DNA of 7,664 nucleotides from Lachnospiraceae bacterium. Its GTDB lineage: Bacteria; Bacillota; Clostridia; Lachnospirales; Lachnospiraceae. A model generated the notes under the pieces. The model did no database searches. It was not told the origin of the DNA and saw only the letters and a program-made list of their open reading frames with translations. The translations under genes and the position numbers were made by a program. The stretch lies in assembly GCA_024691065.1 (NCBI GenBank), contig JAILOA010000415.1:1-7664 (forward strand), given 5' to 3'. This document shows positions 1 through 5,054 of this stretch, one piece after another (the first letter of the stretch is position 1; every line of letters starts with the position of its first letter).

Positions 1-1139
1 ACAACAATATCCGCAAAACTGTCCTCTGAGATACTTCCCGGTATCAGACGGTAAAACTCAGCCGGATTAGTACTCATAAGTCTGATAAGATCAATAAGCT
101 TAATATATCCAGGCATTACAAGAGATTTGATTCCAAGCCCGAGTGATGTCTCAAGACCAATTATGCCGCTCGGCGCCTTATCAATCGGCCTACTCTTCTC
201 TTCATCCGAATGTGGCGCATGATCGGTAACAATCATATCTATGGTTCCGTCCGCAAGTCCCTCTATAATCTTAACTCTGTCACGCTCTGTTCTTACCGGC
301 GGATTCATCTTTGCATTTGTACCATATTGAAGAACACTGTCCTCTGTCAATGTAAAATGATGCGGTGTAGCCTCGGCATGTACATCCGCTCCGAGCTTCT
401 TATAGGTCCTTACAAGCTCCACACTGTTAGCTGAGCTTATATGCTGTATACATACGGATGCACCCGTATGAAGTGCAAGAGCACAATCCCTTGCAACCAT
501 AATATCTTCTGCAGTTCTGTTTGCACCGCCGTAATTTAATCTCTCTGAAACTACCCCTTCATTAACTCCCGGGCCTTTAACAAACATAGGATGCTCTTCG
601 TGGAGACTGATAGGAACATCCAAATCTGCAGCAATAGTCATAGCCCTGCAAAGAAGCTTTTCGTCCATTATAGGAAGACCATCATCGGTAAAACCAACCG
701 CTCCGTCCTCCATAAGCTCCTCAATATCAACAAGACTTTCACCCTTCATCCCCTTTGTTACCGTAGCAGTCTGAAGTACATGAATACCTGTTTTTTCGCC
801 CTTTTCCTGAATGTAGCGAAGAGTCTCCGGATTATCAACCGGCGGATTGGTATTGGCCATGCATACAACAGTTGTAATACCTCCCTTTGCAGCGGAACGG
901 GCTCCTGTCTCTATATCCTCCTTATAAGTAAATCCCGGATCCCTGAAATGAACATGTGTATCCACAAGTCCCGGCGCAACTACCATACCGGTAGCATCTA
1001 TAACATCAACACCCTGAAGATGTTCTGTTTTAATAGAATCCGCAACATGAATAATCTTTTTTCCGTCTATCAAGACATCTTTTTTCGCATCAGTATTAGT
1101 AACAGGACAGACGACTCTGCCGTTTTGAATTAATATCAT
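1..1139 (-). CDS. pyrC: Dihydroorotase (PyrC, class I type), 3' end cut by window edge
   Basis: Encodes the zinc enzyme that interconverts N-carbamoyl-L-aspartate and dihydroorotate, the third step of de novo pyrimidine synthesis in the cytoplasm. I translated 379 codons from the ATG at 1139; the frame is open to the window edge. Family members are usually about 425-430 residues, so roughly 50 C-terminal residues are missing. The metal site is intact: HVH at residues 62-64 within DTHVHFRDPG, D152 in FTDDG (the bridging Asp of the Bacillus/Aquifex type, instead of a carboxylated Lys), H180, H233 in CIQHIS, and D306 in VTDHAPH. The beta-alpha barrel segment KGGITTVVCMANTNPP is typical. The start is supported by GGAG at 1148-1151, 8 nt before the ATG, and by the usual MILIQNGR opening. 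It lies 82 bp downstream of the AAA+ gene on the same strand; co-transcription is possible but not shown. No other pyr genes and no obvious PyrR attenuator are visible. Confidence 0.97.
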   Translation of the reverse strand, partial: MILIQNGRVVCPVTNTDAKKDVLIDGKKIIHVADSIKTEHLQGVDVIDATGMVVAPGLVDTHVHFRDPGFTYKEDIETGARSAAKGGITTVVCMANTNPPVDNPETLRYIQEKGEKTGIHVLQTATVTKGMKGESLVDIEELMEDGAVGFTDDGLPIMDEKLLCRAMTIAADLDVPISLHEEHPMFVKGPGVNEGVVSERLNYGGANRTAEDIMVARDCALALHTGASVCIQHISSANSVELVRTYKKLGADVHAEATPHHFTLTEDSVLQYGTNAKMNPPVRTERDRVKIIEGLADGTIDMIVTDHAPHSDEEKSRPIDKAPSGIIGLETSLGLGIKSLVMPGYIKLIDLIRLMSTNPAEFYRLIPGSISEDSFADIV

Positions 1140-1221
1140 AAGCTGTTCTCCAATCTTTTTTTACCCTTGCCAATTCTTATTAACTATTTTAACACTATTT
1201 AAATCCCATAAATACCCCAAA
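1140..1221. other. Spacer between AAA+ gene and pyrC
   Basis: This 82-bp gap lies between two minus-strand genes. It holds the pyrC ribosome binding site (GGAG at 1148-1151, minus strand) and AT-rich sequence. I find no hairpin followed by a T-run, so nothing visible separates the two genes transcriptionally. TAAAAT-like hexamers on the minus strand lack a convincing -35 at good spacing. A promoter for pyrC is therefore possible but unsupported. Confidence 0.5.
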
Positions 1222-2631
1222 TTAGTCCAATGTAATACCCAATAAATCCTCTTTTTCTATCATAAAAAGCATTTTCTTGTTGGCTTCCTCATCCTTATCC
1301 TTAGGAACACCTTGTTTTATAATTCTTCCGGCCTGTCTGGTTATCGCCTTTTCCATATAATTTCTTACATCACGTGCATTTGCAAAATTCTTAGGTTTAC
1401 TTTCAATTCTCTCCGTAAAGAACCTTAGCGCCTCGGCCTTTGCTTCCTTCGAAAGCTCATAATCCTGATTTTTGCACATGGAATTAAGAATCTGAATTTC
1501 CTCCTCAGCCGTATAATCCTCAAATTCTATAACCTTAGAGAACCTTGATCTAAGTCCCGGATTGGAATCCATAAATTCTTCCATAAGCTCGGTATAACCG
1601 GCACAAATAACAATCAAATCATCCCTGTGATCTTCCATTCCTTTAAGAAGAGTATCCACTGCTTCCTGACCAAAGTCATTATCACCTTTTTTATGAGTAA
1701 GCGAATAAGCCTCATCTATAAATAAAATACCACCTAGGGAATCCTCTATAACATCGGCAACCTTCATCGCAGTCTGACCGATATAACCGCTTACAAGTCC
1801 GGACCTGTCAACCTCAACAAGATGTCCCTTCTCAACAACACCGATTGACTTATAAACCTTTGATAAAATCCTTGCCACGGTAGTTTTACCGGTTCCCGGA
1901 TTACCCGAGAAAATAAGATGCTTATTTACCGCCGTGGTTTTAAGACCCATTTCCTTACGCATCTTTTGAACTGTCAGGAGATTTATCAATTGATTAACCT
2001 CCTCTTTAACACCCGAAAGCCCTGTTAAGGAGTTTAACTCAGCGAGAATTTCCTCTGTAGTCATTTCCTCCTCCGGTTCTTCATTCTTCTTAATTGCGGC
2101 AATTTTGGTTTTTTGGTTAGGTCTAAGCAAACCATATTCCTGTAAAAATTTATCCAGCATCAATTGATACTTGGAAAGTACCGCGATTTCTTTTTGCTGC
2201 GCTGTTTCATCACAGCCGGCAATATAGGTCTGTCCCATAAGCGCAATGGTTTCAACCAGATATTTTGATTTCTTATGTCTGTAAGGATCATTTTTAACTT
2301 TTCTCCCGACATCTGCCAAAACAAAACATTTTAATACATAAGGCACCTGTGAGCCGTAATAATTCTCGTACAAATGTCTGGAGGTCTTTATATTAATTGC
2401 TAACGCATCACTTATATTCATATCCAAATTACTTCTGATAAATATACGCTCTCTCTCTCCAAAATCTCCATCTGCGTATGATACATAAAGAAGTATATTT
2501 AAAAATTCCTGTTTCAGATTTTCCCTTAATGTTATTTCACCGGGAGTTTTAATAACTCCTGCATCCTCAATAATATTACACATATCGTAACATTTTTTAA
2601 TTCTTGTTCTTAAATCTTCGCTCATAACCAT
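1222..2631 (-). CDS. SpoVK/CbbX-family AAA+ ATPase with N-terminal TerB-like region
   Basis: A 469-residue cytoplasmic AAA+ ATPase of the CbxX/CfqX group, which includes sporulation protein SpoVK and the Rubisco activase CbbX. These ATPases probably remodel protein partners by hexameric threading. Residues about 40-165 look like a TerB-type helical region, with the signature ADG at 53-55 followed by acidic residues (E59, E61). A charged linker follows (about 171-192). The AAA+ core shows Walker A GNPGTGKT at 243-250, a CbbX-like pore loop SGYIGQT at 281-287 (Y283), Walker B ILFIDEA at 302-308, an arginine-finger region SNPGLRSRF at 356-364, and a sensor-2-like NARDVRN at 418-424. No signal peptide or membrane segment is seen. 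Two ATGs compete: the one at 2631 (AGGA 5 nt upstream) and the one at 2625 (11 nt); I keep the first. The role is unknown; neighbours pyrC and the sensor gene give no direct clue. SpoVK-like similarity alone does not prove a sporulation role. Confidence 0.92.
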   Translation of the reverse strand: MVMSEDLRTRIKKCYDMCNIIEDAGVIKTPGEITLRENLKQEFLNILLYVSYADGDFGERERIFIRSNLDMNISDALAINIKTSRHLYENYYGSQVPYVLKCFVLADVGRKVKNDPYRHKKSKYLVETIALMGQTYIAGCDETAQQKEIAVLSKYQLMLDKFLQEYGLLRPNQKTKIAAIKKNEEPEEEMTTEEILAELNSLTGLSGVKEEVNQLINLLTVQKMRKEMGLKTTAVNKHLIFSGNPGTGKTTVARILSKVYKSIGVVEKGHLVEVDRSGLVSGYIGQTAMKVADVIEDSLGGILFIDEAYSLTHKKGDNDFGQEAVDTLLKGMEDHRDDLIVICAGYTELMEEFMDSNPGLRSRFSKVIEFEDYTAEEEIQILNSMCKNQDYELSKEAKAEALRFFTERIESKPKNFANARDVRNYMEKAITRQAGRIIKQGVPKDKDEEANKKMLFMIEKEDLLGITLD

Positions 2632-2641
2632 AGAATTCCTT

Positions 2642-2673
2642 TTTCATTAATGAAATATTAATATTTTGCAAAA
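2642..2673. repeat. Cluster of three perfect palindromes upstream of the AAA+ gene
   Basis: Three short perfect palindromes lie almost end to end just upstream of the AAA+ ribosome binding site (AGGA, plus positions 2637-2640). They are TTTCATTAATGAAA at 2642-2655, AATATTAATATT at 2654-2665 and TTTTGCAAAA at 2664-2673. Their position fits operators for the AAA+ gene. The region is very AT-rich, so self-complementary words also arise easily by chance. I found no promoter with good hexamers here. Confidence 0.4.
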
Positions 2674-2685
2674 CTGATAATTAAT

Positions 2686-2821
2686 ATAATCAAACATTTT
2701 ACATACACTAAATAATTATATAATCAAACATTTTACATGCACTAAATAATTATAGAATCAATCATTTTACATACACTAATAATTTATAGAATCTCACATT
2801 AGATATAATTTAATTATTTAT
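2686..2821. repeat. 34-bp tandem direct repeat, three clear copies plus one degenerate
   Basis: Four consecutive 34-bp units lie head to tail with no spacers: 2686-2719, 2720-2753, 2754-2787 and 2788-2821. Copies 1 and 2 differ at one base. Copy 3 matches copy 1 at 29 of 34 positions. Copy 4 matches copy 3 at about 24 of 34 and is decaying. The best-kept core is CATTTTACATACACTAA. The array lies between the sensor-gene terminator and the AAA+ gene, so it forms part of the AAA+ upstream region. The period (34) is not a whole number of helical turns. It may be a repeated binding site or a slippage minisatellite. Confidence 0.9.
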
Positions 2822-2833
2822 GTAATTTAATAT

Positions 2834-2920
2834 AAAAAAACCGATATAACGCCCGTTATTAATATTATCTAAGCCAAGGTTTTGCCCTGGTACCTAATAA
2901 AACAACGGGAGTTATACCGG
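2834..2920 (-). terminator. Intrinsic terminator of the sensor/GGDEF gene, with large structured loop
   Basis: On the minus strand, just after the stop codon at 2929-2931, sequence 2920-2904 pairs with 2857-2841. The stem is 17 positions with 15 Watson-Crick pairs and contains CTCCCGTT facing AACGGGCG. It is followed at once by seven T residues (plus-strand A run 2834-2840). This is the arrangement of a Rho-independent terminator. The enclosed segment is 46 nt, far longer than a normal terminator loop. It holds a second small hairpin, CCAGGG-CAAAA-CCTTGG (plus 2874-2890). The plus strand has no T-run after the stem, so termination should be one-directional. Confidence 0.85.
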
Positions 2921-2928
2921 CTATATAA

Positions 2929-4779
2929 TTATTTAATCACTTTTCTGGTATTCTTAGCCAAGGTTTCAAAATCAATATCTTCATTTGCGGCATCGGCAAC
3001 ATAAACACCTACAGGCATTTGAAGATCAACAGGAACCTCAGAATCACTGTTAAAATCGCCGATTGAAGCTTTAATCTTATTGACAATATCGTCAGTACCG
3101 GATTCACCTTCAATTACAGCCATCATATCACTTCCGCCAAAGTGAACACATATAGCATAATCAGGACAAGCTTCTTTAAAGATTTCAGCAGCTGTTTCGA
3201 TAGCATCATCCCCTGCAGCATAACCATACTCTTCGGTAATACTATCAAGATTATCAAGTCTTGCAAATATAACGGTTAACTTGCCGCCTTCATTCTTAAG
3301 CTTAGCCTCAAGTGCCTTATATTCTAAATCGAATCCGAAACGATTATAAAGCTTTGTCTGTGGATCGATCTTATAAAGCTCACCCATCTTCTCTGAAATG
3401 TAATGCTGATATTGAACATTTACAAATCCACCGACAGCATTTCTGAGAGCTGTTACAATAAGTGAAATCTTTGAATACTGAACCACATCCGGCTCTCTAT
3501 ACTGGAAGCAGGCATAACCTAAGGTCTTACCCATAAAGTCTAATTCATTAAAGATAAGCGGCTCACCAAGCTTTAACTTATCCTCGAGATTAGGAACTAT
3601 CTCCGAACGCTTGAACTCACCCTGTGAGAACTTATCTCCTGCAATTCCGTCATATAAAAGATACATCTCATCTTCATATTTATCAGGAATATCCATACTT
3701 ACGAGGTTAATGGATCTGTCTGTACAACTGTTATTGATTACACAGCACATATTATTGAATTCTCTCTTATCAAGACAAGCTGTAGCAGCCTTCTTATTAG
3801 GAGCATTCTGCATACTTTCAACCATTTCAAAAATGATTCTGTTCTCATCCTGAGCTCTGAAAAAGCTTGTTGTAACAATCTTAAGGAAATCAGGTTCGAA
3901 TTCTTTTGCATCTGTATTGCATCCACAGGACTCTGAAAGAATAAGCTTAGGAGTAACATTTACAATGTTAGAAACCTCTTCTCCGTCAAGCTTCTTCTTA
4001 ATGCTTTCAAATACTGTAGTAGCCATATCATCATAATCACAGAAGCATGATGTAATCTGCGGACTAAGATAAAAGATTTCATCAATACCGTCGAAACCTG
4101 TAACTATAACCTGATGAGGAACAGAGATACCATGCTGCTTCAAAACGCTGACAACACTGATTGCCATAACGTCGTTTGCACAGATAATCGCCTCAGGAAT
4201 ATTACCGCTGGCAATAATCTTTTCCGTAGCCTTTGCTGTATGATCAGCGGCAAAATTACCATAGCTTACCATACTTTCATCAAATATAATACCGTTTTGG
4301 GCAATAACCTTCTTGAATACCTCAAGACGTCTCTCAGCGAATGGATTTCCTAAATCACCACTCATAAAGTGAACATTCTTGACCGAATGGCTTTCAACAA
4401 CATGACGAACAACATTCTCAAATCCTTGATTATAATCAAAGTTAAGATTAATGCACTCCTCATACTCACCATCCACAACGAAAGCAGGAACATTATGAGC
4501 AACGGACTTCTTAATTATTTCCTGAGTAACTTCCTTATTTCTGATTTTCTCATTCATAATTACTACAGCATCGGTAATACTGTAATCAATTAAGTCAAAT
4601 ACCGCAGCCTCAATATTCTGCTTATCCTCAGACCATGAAAGATCATTACAGAGATTATAAATAAAAAGTCTGTAATTTTCCCCATTGATTTTTTGATTGA
4701 GTTTAGTAACAAACTCGAAACATGAAGTATCATGCACCTTTGATATACAAACTGCAATTACTTTATAATTACCTATCAT
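2929..4779 (-). CDS. Cytoplasmic LacI-type sugar-sensor protein with degenerate GGDEF domain
   Basis: A 616-residue regulatory protein. Residues about 5-280 form a periplasmic-binding-protein fold of the LacI/PurR sensor type, seen in AIICANDVMA (197-206) and VTGFDGIDE (226-234). There is no helix-turn-helix and no signal peptide, so it should sense a small ligand, probably a sugar or nucleoside, in the cytoplasm. An SCGC motif (284-287) follows. Residues about 300-455 are uncertain, perhaps GAF-like. A GGDEF domain starts near 471 with DPQTKLYNRFGF. Its active site is degraded: the signature is GGSDM (548-552), the first metal Asp of the DxD strand is R507, and the guanine-binding Asn position is T515; only the Asp of GYAAGD (D524) remains. 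Diguanylate cyclase activity is therefore unlikely (inference). The C-terminal helix is also short. Start: AGGAGGT at 4789-4795, 9 nt before the ATG. It is divergent from a polysaccharide gene. Confidence 0.93.
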   Translation of the reverse strand: MIGNYKVIAVCISKVHDTSCFEFVTKLNQKINGENYRLFIYNLCNDLSWSEDKQNIEAAVFDLIDYSITDAVVIMNEKIRNKEVTQEIIKKSVAHNVPAFVVDGEYEECINLNFDYNQGFENVVRHVVESHSVKNVHFMSGDLGNPFAERRLEVFKKVIAQNGIIFDESMVSYGNFAADHTAKATEKIIASGNIPEAIICANDVMAISVVSVLKQHGISVPHQVIVTGFDGIDEIFYLSPQITSCFCDYDDMATTVFESIKKKLDGEEVSNIVNVTPKLILSESCGCNTDAKEFEPDFLKIVTTSFFRAQDENRIIFEMVESMQNAPNKKAATACLDKREFNNMCCVINNSCTDRSINLVSMDIPDKYEDEMYLLYDGIAGDKFSQGEFKRSEIVPNLEDKLKLGEPLIFNELDFMGKTLGYACFQYREPDVVQYSKISLIVTALRNAVGGFVNVQYQHYISEKMGELYKIDPQTKLYNRFGFDLEYKALEAKLKNEGGKLTVIFARLDNLDSITEEYGYAAGDDAIETAAEIFKEACPDYAICVHFGGSDMMAVIEGESGTDDIVNKIKASIGDFNSDSEVPVDLQMPVGVYVADAANEDIDFETLAKNTRKVIK

Positions 4780-4788
4780 GTTACGTTT

Positions 4789-4795
4789 ACCTCCT
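4789..4795 (-). promoter_or_regulatory. Strong Shine-Dalgarno of the sensor/GGDEF gene
   Basis: AGGAGGT on the minus strand lies 9 nt before the ATG at 4779. It fixes the start and suggests efficient translation. The protein begins directly at the first beta strand of the sensor fold (MIGNYKVIAV), which confirms that no DNA-binding domain precedes it in this frame. Confidence 0.85.
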
Positions 4796-4829
4796 AGATT
4801 AATGTAACTGTCCTGTCCTATTAAATTTT

Positions 4830-4854
4830 CTTAGTATTACTTAGAACCCCTTAG
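4830..4854. repeat. Three CTTAG boxes at exact 10-bp spacing
   Basis: CTTAG occurs at 4830-4834, 4840-4844 and 4850-4854 (CTAAG on the minus strand). The spacing is exactly 10 bp, so all three lie on roughly the same face of the helix. They cover the predicted transcription start and early leader of the sensor/GGDEF gene, where a bound protein would block transcription. This looks like an operator array; the factor is unknown. Confidence 0.6.
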
Positions 4855-4860
4855 CTACGA

Positions 4861-4889
4861 ATTTTACCACATTTCAGGTCATAAAGCAA
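4861..4889 (-). promoter_or_regulatory. Probable promoter of the sensor/GGDEF gene
   Basis: On the minus strand, TTGCTT (4889-4884) and TAAAAT (4866-4861) are separated by 17 bp. The -10 has an extended TGG just upstream, giving TGGTAAAAT. The -35 matches consensus at only three positions, which the extended -10 could offset. Transcription would begin near 4854, leaving a leader of about 75 nt that includes the CTTAG boxes and the AGGAGGT site. Confidence 0.6.
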
Positions 4890-4900
4890 CATTTATTTAT

Positions 4901-4917
4901 CGAACAGAAACCGAACA
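4901..4917. promoter_or_regulatory. Direct repeat CGAACA, 11 bp apart, upstream of the -35
   Basis: CGAACA occurs at 4901-4906 and 4912-4917 in the same orientation, one helical turn apart. The nearer copy begins 12 bp upstream of the predicted -35 of the sensor/GGDEF promoter. That placement is common for tandem activator sites such as response-regulator boxes. The binding factor is unknown. Confidence 0.45.
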
Positions 4918-4942
4918 TTATATAAAGATTTCGTTAATTTAT

Positions 4943-5011
4943 AAACTATTTATGATTTTTAAGTTGTAAATAATCCCGTTTTGATGTATATTACAGTAGC
5001 ATAAATAGTTT
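4943..5011. repeat. 12-bp inverted repeat flanking the dehydratase promoter
   Basis: AAACTATTTATG at 4943-4954 is perfectly inverted as CATAAATAGTTT at 5000-5011. The match extends outward to TATAAA if one extra base is allowed in the right arm. The left arm ends 9 bp before the predicted -35 and the right arm starts at the predicted transcription start, so the two arms bracket the promoter. This may be a pair of operator half-sites bridged by a looping repressor, or two separate sites in opposite orientation. Confidence 0.6.
4964..4992 (+). promoter_or_regulatory. Probable promoter of the dehydratase-loaP operon
   Basis: TTGTAA (4964-4969) and TATATT (4987-4992) are spaced by 17 bp, with TG directly before the -10. 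They match consensus at four and five of six positions. Transcription would start near 5000, giving a leader of about 55 nt before the ATG at 5055. That leader is purine- and A-rich, and I see no strong hairpin or intrinsic terminator in it. Confidence 0.5.
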
Positions 5012-5054
5012 TATAGATACGAAAAAGATTAAAGGATAAACAAAAGGGTAAAAA

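Noticed and set aside
210..434. A 74-codon plus-strand frame antisense to pyrC
   Set aside because: It is fully covered by pyrC coding sequence on the opposite strand and has no independent support.
591..1133. A 180-codon plus-strand open frame antisense to pyrC
   Set aside because: It lies wholly inside the clearly coding dihydroorotase frame on the other strand, has no good ribosome binding site, and its translation shows no recognisable domain.
2700..2760. Plus-strand promoters inside the tandem repeats (TTTACA and TATAAT)
   Set aside because: The spacing is only 15 bp, hexamer-like words are expected in such AT-rich DNA, and no plus-strand gene follows.
2686..2821. 34-bp repeats considered as a CRISPR array
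   Set aside because: The units abut with no unique spacers, and no cas genes are in the window.
2834..2920. A possible c-di-GMP (GEMM-I) riboswitch, prompted by the CAGGGCAAAACC string on the minus strand
   Set aside because: Only that short string resembles the GEMM consensus. The second helix, tetraloop and receptor are absent, and the element lies at the 3' end of the gene with a T-run, so a terminator explains it better.
3611..4593. Several short frames within the sensor/GGDEF gene (3611-3853, 4114-4353 and 4369-4593 on plus; 3738-3959 on minus)
   Set aside because: All overlap the sensor/GGDEF coding frame, and none has a supported start or a recognisable product.
4901..4917. LexA (SOS) box, because the Firmicutes LexA site contains CGAAC
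   Set aside because: The LexA site needs inverted halves (CGAAC...GTTCG). Here the two CGAACA copies are in the same orientation.
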